NCBI GenBank assembly: GCA_026988435.1
Contig: JALSLH010000078.1
Coordinates: forward strand, 1-34,278
DNA: 34,278 nucleotides
From: Methylophaga sp.
Lineage (GTDB): Bacteria; Pseudomonadota; Gammaproteobacteria; Nitrosococcales; Methylophagaceae
Reading direction: 5' to 3'
The notes under the pieces were generated by a model, which saw nothing but the letters and a program-made list of their open reading frames with translations, made no database searches and was not told where the DNA came from. Position 1 is the first letter of the stretch; each line of letters opens with the position of its first letter. The position numbers and the translations under genes are program-made. Shown piece by piece: positions 7,132 through 15,649 of this stretch.

Positions 7132-9312
7132 TTATCCTTTAGACACTTTAATATGACCTTTTCTTAAGGCCTCTAATATTTGTTCACGTGGGCCATCAGC
7201 AATAAGTTGCCCCTGATCCATGACAATAATCCTATCAACCAAGCTTAATAATGATGACTTGTGTGTCACCAATAACAAGGTTTTGTCTGCTAGCGTTGCA
7301 GATAATTTTGCTTTAAATTGTTCTTCCGTGCTGTTATCCATCGCATTTGTAGGTTCATCTAAAATTAAGATCGGCGGTTCTAGTAACAAAGCCCTAGCGA
7401 TGGTAACGCTTTGCCTTTGTCCACCAGACAAGCCTTCTCCTCTTTCTCCTACCGGCATGTCGTAGCCTGCTGGATGACGATTAACAAACTCAGTTACGCC
7501 TGCAGTTTCAGCCGCCTTAAGTACAGAAGAATCAGTTGCAAAAGGAGAGCCCATTACAATATTGTCTCGAATACTACCAAAGAACAACACCACATCTTGG
7601 GGCGCATAACCCACATTGCGGCGTAAATCAACAGGATCAACCTGACGAATATCAGTCCCATCTAATAAAATTGCGCCTTCACTCGGCTCATAGAGACCTA
7701 ATATTAATTTCTCAATCGAACTTTTTCCTGAACCAATCCGCCCAATAAAGGCGACTTTCTCTTTTGGTTTTATACTAAATGATACTTCAGAGAGCGCATC
7801 AATAGGCTGTTCCGGATAACGAAACGTTACATTTTTAAATTCTATTTCACCTTTAAAGTCAGGCCGATGTAAAAATTCGCGGCCTGAAGGTCTTTCAACA
7901 GGTAAACTCATTAAATGGTTCAATGAACTTAATGCTGCTTTTGACTGATGATAACGCGTTAATATGCCAGCAATTTGCCCAAGCGGTGCTAAAGCGCGGC
8001 CTGTTAAAATGGTGCAGGCAATCAATGCCCCCATCGTAATATCACCTTCAGATATTTTATATACCCCAAATACAACAACACTCACTGAGGCCATCTGCTG
8101 TATAAATGAAGTGAAATTAACCGCAACAGATGACAAAATACGCGTTCGATGGCTATATTTTGCAATAAAACCTATTGTTTGCTCCCATTTACGTTGAATA
8201 AGTGACTCAGCGCCAATACTTTTAATTGTTTCAAGCCCGGTGAGTGTTTCAATTAAAGTGGCACTTTTCTGACCTGAATGCTGAAAAAGCTGTTTAACCG
8301 AACGGCTCAGCGGGAGCTGAACAATAAGACTAACCAAAAGGGCAAGTGGAATAGCCGCTAAAGGTACGTAGGCTAATTCGCCGCCTAAAGTCCAGATCAC
8401 AAAAATAAATAAGAATGTAAACGGTACATCAATTAGTGCTGTTAACGTAGTCGATGTGAAGAAATCGCGAAAAGATTCAAACTCTTGCATACTATTAGCA
8501 AAAGAGCCAACTGAATTGGAGCGGGCTTCCATTTTGATATTCATCACTTTTTCAAAAATGGTTGAAGACAAAATTACATCCGCTTTTTTACCTGCCATAT
8601 CAATAAAATAACCACGGAGTGTTCGTAATAAAAGGTCAAATACAAATACCGTTGCAACACCAATAGCTAACACCCACAGGGTTTCAAGCGCATGATTAGG
8701 CACAACACGGTCATAAACATTCATCACAAATAAAGGTGATGCTAAGGCAAATGAATTCACCAAAATCGAGGCAATAAAAACTTCGCCATAAATTGGCCAA
8801 AACCGTAATATCGTTCCCCAAAACCAATGCTTGGTTCGTGGTATTTCACTATGCTGCGTTCGTTTATCAAAATTATGTACAGCTTTAATAAAAATAGCAT
8901 AACCTGTGTAAAATTTTTGCAATTCATCAAGCGCTACCTCCGCTTCACCCTCACCTGTTTCAGGAAAGATAACGCGAGCGGTGTCCTTTTTAAACTCAAG
9001 CACAACACAGGCAGTACTGTTCTCTAGCAATAGCACAGCGGGTAACACTAAATTAGAAATCTTACGAAGCGACCGTTTAACAACCTTTGATGAAAGTCCT
9101 GCTCGTTGTGCTGCCCGTGAAAATAATTTTGGTGTTAACTTATTATCAACAAGTGGCAAGCCTGCACTCAGCGAATCAGCACTATGCGGTTTGTTGAGTA
9201 GCTTTGTCAGTACGGTCAAACAAGATAGTAACGGATCATCAAGTGTATGCTGACCATTTTCCGCATCCCATGGGGGGATCGTTGATTCTTGCTGTGTAAT
9301 ATCATTATCCAT
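7132..9312 (-). CDS. lapB: Type I secretion ABC exporter, LapB type
   Basis: A 726-aa inner-membrane ABC transporter. Residues about 25-150 form a C39-peptidase-like domain; the catalytic His position before the VVL strand reads AC, so it should bind rather than cleave its substrate. Six transmembrane helices span about 165-450. The ATPase domain has Walker A GRIGSGKSS (about 524-532), Q-loop YAPQD, signature LSGGQ (628-632) and Walker B ILILDEP (648-654). It powers export of a large C-terminally signalled protein, such as an RTX or LapA-like adhesin, through LapC and the TolC-like channel. The ATG at 9312 (MDNDITQQ) is preferred over an in-frame TTG six codons upstream. The usual adhesin gene is absent nearby. 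Confidence 0.92.
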   Translation of the reverse strand: MDNDITQQESTIPPWDAENGQHTLDDPLLSCLTVLTKLLNKPHSADSLSAGLPLVDNKLTPKLFSRAAQRAGLSSKVVKRSLRKISNLVLPAVLLLENSTACVVLEFKKDTARVIFPETGEGEAEVALDELQKFYTGYAIFIKAVHNFDKRTQHSEIPRTKHWFWGTILRFWPIYGEVFIASILVNSFALASPLFVMNVYDRVVPNHALETLWVLAIGVATVFVFDLLLRTLRGYFIDMAGKKADVILSSTIFEKVMNIKMEARSNSVGSFANSMQEFESFRDFFTSTTLTALIDVPFTFLFIFVIWTLGGELAYVPLAAIPLALLVSLIVQLPLSRSVKQLFQHSGQKSATLIETLTGLETIKSIGAESLIQRKWEQTIGFIAKYSHRTRILSSVAVNFTSFIQQMASVSVVVFGVYKISEGDITMGALIACTILTGRALAPLGQIAGILTRYHQSKAALSSLNHLMSLPVERPSGREFLHRPDFKGEIEFKNVTFRYPEQPIDALSEVSFSIKPKEKVAFIGRIGSGKSSIEKLILGLYEPSEGAILLDGTDIRQVDPVDLRRNVGYAPQDVVLFFGSIRDNIVMGSPFATDSSVLKAAETAGVTEFVNRHPAGYDMPVGERGEGLSGGQRQSVTIARALLLEPPILILDEPTNAMDNSTEEQFKAKLSATLADKTLLLVTHKSSLLSLVDRIIVMDQGQLIADGPREQILEALRKGHIKVSKG

Positions 9313-9385
9313 CGTTATCAGACTATCCAAAATTGTAGCAACGCTTCATCATACCTTACTCTCCAGTGAAGCTCTATCACCTTAA

Positions 9386-9427
9386 TTAAAAAAGAATAGA
9401 GAGCTTGATCTCAGTTTCAACTCTCTA
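9386..9427 (-). terminator. Possible attenuator hairpin in the lapB leader
   Basis: On the minus strand TAGAGAG (9421-9427) pairs with CTCTCTA (9397-9403) across a 17-base loop and is followed by TTCTTTTTTAATT. It is terminator-like but lies about 75 bases upstream of lapB with no gene on that strand before it, so leader attenuation or protection from read-through out of the adjacent repeat element are both possible. Confidence 0.4.
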
Positions 9428-9440
9428 ATTTATATATGCT

Positions 9441-9706
9441 TATACCCAAATTACTTGAAGATGCAGATTTCAGAGCTTAGCACGAAGGTCAGAACAAGGC
9501 GCAATGTGAAGGCAATGACTAGTCCTTGTCGAGCATTGTAACGCAGTGCTGGCATTCGTGCTAAGCTCCCGCAGGGCAAGAGGATAAACCATTATCTTCG
9601 TCGTTATAAAACTTAGAATTAGAACGACTAATTCCTGCGTTTTATGCCTAGAATATAATGGCTTCTTCTCTTGCTGAAATCTGCATCTTCAAGTATTTTG
9701 GGTATA
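9441..9706. mobile_element. MITE-like element with 33-bp terminal inverted repeats
   Basis: A 266-bp non-coding element fills most of the 481-base gap between lapB and the gene at 9812. Its ends (9441-9473 and 9674-9706) are inverted copies matching at 32 of 33 positions and begin TATACCCAAA. Inside are further inverted pairs: GAGCTTAGCACGAA (9473-9486) with TTCGTGCTAAGCTC (9555-9568), CCATTAT (9589-9595) with ATAATGG (9655-9661), and GAATTAG with CTAATTC around 9616-9634. The whole can fold into a branched cruciform. It has no ORF and is flanked by TA-rich sequence, consistent with a miniature inverted-repeat transposable element. Partial relatives lie near 13469 and 33840. Confidence 0.85.
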
Positions 9707-9743
9707 TATAAGTTCGAATATATCACTGCAAATTCTAGGCCTA

Positions 9744-9772
9744 TTGGTCATGGCCTTTTCAGATGATACAAT
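9744..9772 (+). promoter_or_regulatory. Candidate sigma70 promoter for the gene at 9812
   Basis: TTGGTC (9744-9749) and TACAAT (9767-9772) are 17 bases apart and lie just outside the right end of the MITE-like element, 40 bases before the ATG. The interrupted repeat AGGCC/GGCCT (9737-9756) overlaps the -35 region. Confidence 0.5.
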
Positions 9773-9811
9773 CACTTTTAAGATTAAACACTATAAACAT
9801 GGATAACTATT

Positions 9812-10150
9812 ATGGCTTATATTCAACGAGATAATGTGGGGGATATTGTTGCAATCTTTGATGAAAAGCAAAGTAATGCTCAAGAATATCTAGCCTTAGA
9901 TAACCCTGAGCTAATCGATTATTTGACGCATTCAACGAAAGGTTCTGATGCCAAAACTATATTAGCCGAATCTGATCTAAACTTAGTTCGTGTAATTGAA
10001 GATCTTGTCTATACACTCATTGATAAAAAAGTAATTTTATTTACTGACTTACCTATAGCAGCACGAGAAAAACTGGTGAATAGAGAAACCATTCGGGGAC
10101 ATCTCACTAATCTTGATAATCTCGTGGATGATAATGAAGGTCTGCTTTAG
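9812..10150 (+). CDS. Small conserved protein, 'tryptophan synthase beta-like'
   Basis: A 112-aa acidic soluble protein of the kind often labelled 'tryptophan synthase subunit beta-like' in gammaproteobacteria. It opens with a short beta-hairpin-like MAYIQRDNVGDIVAIFDE, then DNPELIDYL, a central helical SDLNLVRVIEDLVYTLIDKK and a FTDLPIAAREKL segment before an acidic end. It is far too short to be TrpB and has no PLP-binding motif, so that family name should not be taken as a function. It converges on der with only 15 bases between the stops. Function unknown. Confidence 0.8.
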   Translation: MAYIQRDNVGDIVAIFDEKQSNAQEYLALDNPELIDYLTHSTKGSDAKTILAESDLNLVRVIEDLVYTLIDKKVILFTDLPIAAREKLVNRETIRGHLTNLDNLVDDNEGLL

Positions 10151-10165
10151 CGTTTTTCTAGTAGC

Positions 10166-11584
10166 TTACTTATCACTCTTATTTCTATATTTAACAATCG
10201 GCTGCCGTTTAGCCATCATATTCTTATCCGTTGATTTTTTCTTTTTGCCTTTAAAAGGATTATCACCTTTCTTAAACTCAATCACTATCGGCGTACCGTG
10301 TAATTTCAACACATCCCGAAATGTATTTTCCAAATAACGTTTATAACTATTCGGGGTTGAATCCGTCTGATTACCATGGATAATAATACGTGGTGGATTT
10401 TTACCGCCTAAATGCGCATAGCGGAACTTAATGCGACGTCCATGAACTAAAGGTGGTTGATGATCTGATACCGCATCTTCCAGCACCCGTGTGAGTCGTG
10501 GTGTTGGGATCTGCGACATCGCTGAACTATAAGCTTGCTTTACCGATTTAAATAATAAACCTACGCCGCTACCATGTAGTGCCGAAATAAAATGGGTATT
10601 GGCAAAATGTAAAAAAGGCAGGCGGCGTTCCACATTAGATGTCACCCATTCACGCTCTTCTTTATCTAAACCATCCCATTTGTTCACTGCAATCACAACT
10701 GCACGTCCACTTTGGATAATTAAACCAGCCAAATGAAGATCTTGCTCTACAATTCCTTCATGTGCATCCAATACCAACAGCACAACATTGGCATCTTCAA
10801 GCGCTTGCAATGTTTTTACAATGCTAAATTTTTCTAACATTTCTGATACTTTTGAGCGCCTTCGTACACCGGCAGTATCAATTAACGTATATTCCGTGCC
10901 ATCTTTCTCAAAGGGAATATGAATGCTGTCGCGTGTTGTGCCAGGTTCATCAAAAGCGACAACGCGTTCTTCACCCATAATACGATTAATCAATGTAGAT
11001 TTGCCGACATTTGGCCGACCTAATACCGCTAAGCGAATACCTTTATCTTGTACATCATTTTCGTGTTCAACGTCAGCATCTTCTTTTAGCACGCTAGGCA
11101 CGCGGTGCTTAAGTTCATCCATCAATGGCGTAATACCACGACCTTGGGATGCTGAAATGACTTGTGGCTCACCTAAACCAATCGCATAAAATTCTGCCGC
11201 AATAATTTCTTTTTGTTCGCCTTCTGCTTTATTAATGATCAGGATAGTGGGTTTATTAATGCTGCGTAATTGTTGGGCTATAACTTCATCATCACCCAAT
11301 AACCCCGCACGTCCGTCCACTAAAAAGAAAACTAAATCCGCTTCTTCTATCGCTAAATCTGCCTGCTTACGCATCAAATCAGAGATATCATCTGCTTGAT
11401 CTGTTAAACCACCGGTATCAATTAAAATAAAGTCACAGTCGTCATTCTTGACCGTGCCATAAATTCTATCCCGTGTTAAACCAGATATATCGGCAACGAG
11501 GGCATCTCGGCGATGGGTTAAACGATTAAATAAAGTGGATTTCCCAACATTTGGCCTACCTACTAAAGCTATAACAGCCTTCAT
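10166..11584 (-). CDS. der: Ribosome-assembly GTPase Der (EngA)
   Basis: A 472-aa protein with the diagnostic tandem GTPase domains: the first P-loop GRPNVGKST near residue 8 with DTGG and NKAE, the second GRPNVGKST near residue 190 with DTAG and NKWD, then a KH-like C-terminal domain (KFRYAHLGGKNPPRII). It acts in maturation of the 50S ribosomal subunit. The tail is basic (KKGDNPFKGKKKKS), which fits rRNA binding. Its ATG directly follows the bamB stop, giving a yfgM-bamB-der operon of the usual gammaproteobacterial order. Confidence 0.96.
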   Translation of the reverse strand: MKAVIALVGRPNVGKSTLFNRLTHRRDALVADISGLTRDRIYGTVKNDDCDFILIDTGGLTDQADDISDLMRKQADLAIEEADLVFFLVDGRAGLLGDDEVIAQQLRSINKPTILIINKAEGEQKEIIAAEFYAIGLGEPQVISASQGRGITPLMDELKHRVPSVLKEDADVEHENDVQDKGIRLAVLGRPNVGKSTLINRIMGEERVVAFDEPGTTRDSIHIPFEKDGTEYTLIDTAGVRRRSKVSEMLEKFSIVKTLQALEDANVVLLVLDAHEGIVEQDLHLAGLIIQSGRAVVIAVNKWDGLDKEEREWVTSNVERRLPFLHFANTHFISALHGSGVGLLFKSVKQAYSSAMSQIPTPRLTRVLEDAVSDHQPPLVHGRRIKFRYAHLGGKNPPRIIIHGNQTDSTPNSYKRYLENTFRDVLKLHGTPIVIEFKKGDNPFKGKKKKSTDKNMMAKRQPIVKYRNKSDK

Positions 11585-12745
11585 CTATTGAACCTTAAAG
11601 GCGGTTAATTCGCCATCGTTAGCAAGAACATAAACAATGCCATCCTTCACAACGGGTTTACTTCGAATAGCCGATTTAGAAATATTAGTACGTGCAACAA
11701 AGCGTCCATCATCCCGTGAAATCCAATGAACATAACCTTCAAAATCACCTACGACAACTTGGTTCCCTGCCACAACTGGAGCAGACAATTTACGACGTAA
11801 TAGACGCGTCTGCCGCCAAAGTGCATCTCTACCTTGTAATGCCCAAACATAATCTGCATCGTCACTAATATAAATAGTACCACTCTCCGCAACATCTAAA
11901 CCTGAGCGGGAGGACATATCGCGCGACCATAATTTTTGGCCACTTTCTAGATCAAACGCTGCAACTTGGCCATGATAAGCTACGGCATACACAATACCGT
12001 CTTTAATCACCGGTTCAGAGTCAATATCAACTAATCTTTCAAGCTCTGAACGTCCTCTTGGTACCGCAACACTTTTTTCCCAGATAACTTGACCACTTTG
12101 AATCGCCAACGCTACAAGTTTACCGTTAGCATAACCTGCGATAACCTTATCATCTGCCACGACAGCGGCACTTGCACCCCGTAAACTTAACAAAGGTACT
12201 TTACGCTGATAATTCCACAATACAGTACCATCTGAAGCAGATAAGCCTCGCATTCTGCCATCTGCCGTTCGGGCAACCACCACACCTTTTGCTGCTTTAG
12301 GTGGTGCAAGCACCTCACTTGTGAGTTGCTGCTGCCACAATAAATCACCATTAGTCTCATCTAAGGCAAAAATTTCACCTTCTTGTGTACCAATGAGAAT
12401 TAAGCCTTCACCACCACCTGCTCCCGTGATAACAGGTACATCAAGTGATGCTTGCCATAATCTTTTGCCCGTCGCAGCATTATAGGCGCTTACATCACCT
12501 TCATAACCTACCACTACAGCCATCTCACTTTGTAACCAGACAGCAATATCACTGTAATCACTGTCACTACCGCCGCCAGTATCCGTCGACCATAATTTTA
12601 CCGGGGTAAATTCTGTCGTAAATTCAACTAATTCCGTAGGCGGTAATTCATGTGACTCTTCTGCTAACCAGCCTTTTACCGTTCCACACCCGCTTAGCCC
12701 CATCAGCATGAATACTAATAAGGATATTAAAGTTATTTTTCTCAT
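11585..12745 (-). CDS. bamB: Outer-membrane assembly lipoprotein BamB
   Basis: A 386-aa lipoprotein precursor. From the ATG at 12745 the protein begins MRKITLISLL and has the lipobox LSGC with Cys20 as the lipidated residue; this start avoids overlap with yfgM and gives a normal signal peptide, whereas the upstream ATG at 12775 would add ten odd residues. The rest is PQQ-like beta-propeller repeats (GKRLWQA, GDLLWQQ, GTVLWNY, GQVIWEK, GQKLWSR). BamB is the BamA-binding scaffold of the BAM complex at the periplasmic face of the outer membrane; BamA is encoded at 17722-20028. Confidence 0.95.
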   Translation of the reverse strand: MRKITLISLLVFMLMGLSGCGTVKGWLAEESHELPPTELVEFTTEFTPVKLWSTDTGGGSDSDYSDIAVWLQSEMAVVVGYEGDVSAYNAATGKRLWQASLDVPVITGAGGGEGLILIGTQEGEIFALDETNGDLLWQQQLTSEVLAPPKAAKGVVVARTADGRMRGLSASDGTVLWNYQRKVPLLSLRGASAAVVADDKVIAGYANGKLVALAIQSGQVIWEKSVAVPRGRSELERLVDIDSEPVIKDGIVYAVAYHGQVAAFDLESGQKLWSRDMSSRSGLDVAESGTIYISDDADYVWALQGRDALWRQTRLLRRKLSAPVVAGNQVVVGDFEGYVHWISRDDGRFVARTNISKSAIRSKPVVKDGIVYVLANDGELTAFKVQ

Positions 12746-12746
12746 T

Positions 12747-13388
12747 TTACCCATCATTTGCAACGGCCAAATCATCCAGTTTGATCTGTAATATAGCTAA
12801 GCGAGGCTCTCCTGTTTCCAAATCTACCATCGCCGTTTGATAAGCCGTGCGTGCCTCTGGTTTTTTCTCCATAGCAAGAAAGATATCACCACGTAACTCT
12901 GCAAATAGTGAAGAAAAACTGGCAGATTTAGATTGCATTGTTAATTCGAGCGCTTGCTCATATTTTGCTTCATCAACCAATATTTTTGCTTGTCTCAATC
13001 GCGCTATTTCAAGATGACCGCTGAGTGACGCATGATCAGTTACCCATTTCAAATATAATTTAGCGGCTTCCTTATCATCATTTTTCACTGCCTGTGATGC
13101 CATATCTAATGCGGCAAAAATGGCATAAGGCGTATTAGAAAAATCACTAAATAACTTTTGAGTGAGCTTGTCTGCCGCGGCGCCTTGTTGCTGTTGTATA
13201 GCTTGTGTAACTTGTTGATATGTCAGCGATGCATTTTCCGTCAGTGTCTGTTTATAGCTGACCCAGTAACGCCCTCCAAATATTACTGCTCCGCCTAATA
13301 CGCAACCTAGAATGACTGAACGTCCATTTTCGCGCCACCAACGTTTTATATCTTCGCCTTTTTCCTCATCCGATGCGTAAATATCCAC
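12747..13388 (-). CDS. yfgM: YfgM/TPR-like ancillary membrane protein
   Basis: A 213-aa bitopic protein with a short cytoplasmic head (DIYASDEEKGEDIKRWWREN), one transmembrane segment (about residues 25-40, VILGCVLGGAVIFGG) and a periplasmic helical TPR-like domain. In E. coli YfgM works with PpiD near SecYEG in periplasmic chaperoning. The GTG at 13388 is chosen as the start because AGGAG lies seven bases upstream and the product then aligns with the MEIYENE-type start of relatives; an in-frame TTG at 13403 would contain that site. The gene leads yfgM-bamB-der. HisS, often its upstream neighbour, is absent here. Confidence 0.9.
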   Translation of the reverse strand: MDIYASDEEKGEDIKRWWRENGRSVILGCVLGGAVIFGGRYWVSYKQTLTENASLTYQQVTQAIQQQQGAAADKLTQKLFSDFSNTPYAIFAALDMASQAVKNDDKEAAKLYLKWVTDHASLSGHLEIARLRQAKILVDEAKYEQALELTMQSKSASFSSLFAELRGDIFLAMEKKPEARTAYQTAMVDLETGEPRLAILQIKLDDLAVANDG

Positions 13389-13468
13389 ATCCACTCTCCT
13401 CAAATATTCTGTTTAGGCACAGCTTATTGCTGTGATAAAAGCATGGAATTATACGTTAAACCACTAAG

Positions 13469-13486
13469 ATACCCAAATTACTAGAA
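13469..13486. repeat. Lone MITE-end remnant
   Basis: ATACCCAAATTACTAGAA matches the left terminal repeat of the element at 9441 with one difference. No second end was found nearby, so it looks like a decayed or solo end. Confidence 0.5.
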
Positions 13487-13552
13487 AATATAATTTAGCG
13501 TAATAATAAAAATTAACACTATTGATTAAAAGCCCATCTTGACCTAATATGG

Positions 13553-13617
13553 TGCACCGGTGTCAAAATAGTAATATAGATGATATTTATCATCTATATT
13601 AGCTCCGTTTTGGTGCA
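13553..13617. promoter_or_regulatory. Large palindromic control region upstream of amt
   Basis: TGCACC (13553-13558) and the inverted GGTGCA (13612-13617) bracket a perfect 13-bp inverted repeat (AATATAGATGATA at 13573-13585, TATCATCTATATT at 13588-13600). The outer hexamers match the half-sites of the NtrC consensus TGCACC-N5-GGTGCA; the right one pairs at the proper spacing with an imperfect AGCTCC. NtrC control of amt genes is well established elsewhere. No sigma54 -24/-12 element was found downstream, so NtrC control remains an inference. Confidence 0.5.
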
Positions 13618-13649
13618 TTTTCATTTTCTTAAAATTTGAAGGACCTACT

Positions 13650-14828
13650 GTGCAATCATCAACTGATGTTCTATTTATTCTTCTTGGCGCCATTATGGTT
13701 CTAGCCATGCATGCAGGGTTTGCCTTCCTTGAAGTGGGTACGGTTCGCAAAAAGAATCAAGTCAATGCCTTGGTTAAAATCATTATGGATTTTGCTATTT
13801 CAAGTATCGCCTACTTCTTTATAGGCTATACCATTGCTTACGGCCTTAATTTTATGCAAGCCGCACCCGCTTTAGTAGAAAGCAATGGTTATGCCTTAGT
13901 AAAATTCTTCTTTTTATTAACCTTTGCTGCCGCTATTCCAGCCATCGTTTCGGGCGGTATCGCTGAACGCGCAAAATTTAACCCTCAATTAATCGCCACC
14001 TTCTTTTTAGCTGGTTTTATCTATCCTTTATTTGAAGGGATTAGCTGGAATGGATTGTTTGGCTTCCAAGCATGGTTAGAAACTAGTTTTGGGGCAAGTT
14101 TTCATGATTTTGCTGGCTCTATTGTTGTGCATGCGGTTGGAGGTTGGATTGCGCTTGCTGCAGTACTGCATTTAGGGCCTCGCCATGGACGTTATGGTAA
14201 AAATGGTGAAATCTATGCGCACCCGCCATCAAATATTCCTTTTCTCGCTCTGGGTGCTTGGATCTTAACTGTCGGTTGGTTTGGTTTTAACGTGATGTCT
14301 GCGCAAGAAATTGATGGCATCAGTGGCTTGGTTGCCATTAACTCATTGATGGCCATGGTCAGCGGAACATTAGTTGCCTGTCTAGTGAGTCGTAATGACC
14401 CAGGCTTCGTCCACAATGGACCGCTTGCCGGGCTAGTAGCAGTATGTGCTGGTTCTGACGTAATGCATCCTCTTGGCGCACTCATTACAGGTGGTGTTGC
14501 CGGTGGCTTATTTGTTTATATGTTCACCCTAACGCAAAATAAATGGAAAATTGATGACGTGTTAGGTGTGTGGCCATTACATGGACTTTGTGGTGTTTGG
14601 GGTGGTATTGCTGCAGGCATCTTTGGAAGCATAGCTCTTGGCGGGCGTGGCGGTGTTAGCTTAGTGTCCCAACTACTTGGCACGTTATTAGGTGTCACGA
14701 TTGCTTTTGTCGGCGGCTACATTGTTTACGGTGTGCTCAAAAAAGTAATGGGGCTACGCCTAACACAAGAAGAGGAATACGATGGTGCAGATCTGACTAT
14801 TCATAGAATTAGTTCTACTGCAGAGTAA
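13650..14828 (+). CDS. amt: Ammonium transporter (Amt/MEP/Rh)
   Basis: A 392-aa inner-membrane channel with eleven hydrophobic segments and no cleaved signal. The twin pore histidines are His161 (SIVVHAVGGW) and His311 (VWPLHGLCGVWGG); Asp153 in FHDFAGS is the conserved acid near the pore. FNPQLIATF and GGIAERAKF are typical Amt signatures. It moves ammonium/ammonia into the cell and is normally gated by a GlnK-type PII protein. The GTG start has GAAGGA six bases upstream. No glnK is adjacent, but glnD is encoded at 28409-31024. The gene converges on lpxA with about 50 bases between and no clear terminator. Confidence 0.95.
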   Translation: MQSSTDVLFILLGAIMVLAMHAGFAFLEVGTVRKKNQVNALVKIIMDFAISSIAYFFIGYTIAYGLNFMQAAPALVESNGYALVKFFFLLTFAAAIPAIVSGGIAERAKFNPQLIATFFLAGFIYPLFEGISWNGLFGFQAWLETSFGASFHDFAGSIVVHAVGGWIALAAVLHLGPRHGRYGKNGEIYAHPPSNIPFLALGAWILTVGWFGFNVMSAQEIDGISGLVAINSLMAMVSGTLVACLVSRNDPGFVHNGPLAGLVAVCAGSDVMHPLGALITGGVAGGLFVYMFTLTQNKWKIDDVLGVWPLHGLCGVWGGIAAGIFGSIALGGRGGVSLVSQLLGTLLGVTIAFVGGYIVYGVLKKVMGLRLTQEEEYDGADLTIHRISSTAE

Positions 14829-14878
14829 TCAGCCCAAGCCAGTTATTCTTATTCACCTGCAAGCAAAATGCGGCGTTG

Positions 14879-15649
14879 TTAGCGAATAATTCCGCCTTCT
14901 TGTTTATCCAAGAATTGAACTATTACAGATAATTCTGTTTCCTCTTGCTCTATACTCTCAATCTGAGTTTGTGCAGTTTCTATACCTAAACCAGTACGGT
15001 AGATCAGTTTATATGCCTTACGAACATTCTTTATTTGTAGATCCGAAAACTGGCGTCGACGTAAGCCTTCAACATTAATACCTATTGGTTTTGCCATATG
15101 ACCTGAAACTAATACATAAGGCGGTACATTGCGCGATATTACACTGCCCATTGCACTGAAAGAATACGAACCCATTGTATTAAATTGGCTGATCAGAGTA
15201 AAACCACCCAGAATAACAAAATCATCAATGATTACATGACCCGCTAGAGATGCATTGTTAGCTAATATGTTTTCATTGCCCACAATGCAATCGTGAGCGA
15301 TATGAACATAAGCCATGATCCAATTGTCATTACCAATCTTTGTTAGGCCGCCACCTTGAGCTGTGCCTCGATTAATCGTAACATTCTCACGAATAAGGTT
15401 ATTATCACCAATTTCTAATCGTGTAATCTCATCAGTAAACTTTTTATCCTGCGGCTCTTCACCCACAGATGAAAATTGATAAATCTTATTATTTTTACCA
15501 ATTTTTGTTGGGCCTTTAATCACTACATGTGATTCGATTGTGCTACCCGCCCCGATTTCAACATCCGCGCCGATAATCGAATAAGGACCAATCGTGACAT
15601 CATTAGCAATGATTGCTGAAGGATCGACAATAGCTGTCGGGTGGATCAT
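14879..15649 (-). CDS. lpxA: UDP-N-acetylglucosamine acyltransferase
   Basis: A 256-aa left-handed beta-helix acyltransferase catalysing the first step of lipid A synthesis, transfer of a 3-hydroxyacyl chain from ACP to UDP-GlcNAc. Hexapeptide repeats begin at once ([23 protein letters not shown]), and His119 in AHIAHDC-like AYVHIAHDC corresponds to the catalytic base. A helical C-terminus follows from about residue 190. Its ATG overlaps the fabZ stop by four bases. It is the last gene of the cluster; lpxB, which commonly follows, is missing and amt lies convergent instead. Confidence 0.97.
   Translation of the reverse strand: MIHPTAIVDPSAIIANDVTIGPYSIIGADVEIGAGSTIESHVVIKGPTKIGKNNKIYQFSSVGEEPQDKKFTDEITRLEIGDNNLIRENVTINRGTAQGGGLTKIGNDNWIMAYVHIAHDCIVGNENILANNASLAGHVIIDDFVILGGFTLISQFNTMGSYSFSAMGSVISRNVPPYVLVSGHMAKPIGINVEGLRRRQFSDLQIKNVRKAYKLIYRTGLGIETAQTQIESIEQEETELSVIVQFLDKQEGGIIR

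Noticed and set aside
7132-9312. Active C39 peptidase in LapB
   Set aside because: A Cys is present near the expected place, but the His partner position reads AC before VVL, and the family with this N-terminus does not process a leader.
9812-10150. Tryptophan synthase beta subunit
   Set aside because: Only 112 residues, with no PLP lysine motif; the family label is historical.
13600-13650. Sigma54 promoter for amt
   Set aside because: No GG-N10-GC pair with reasonable flanks was found between the palindrome and the start codon.
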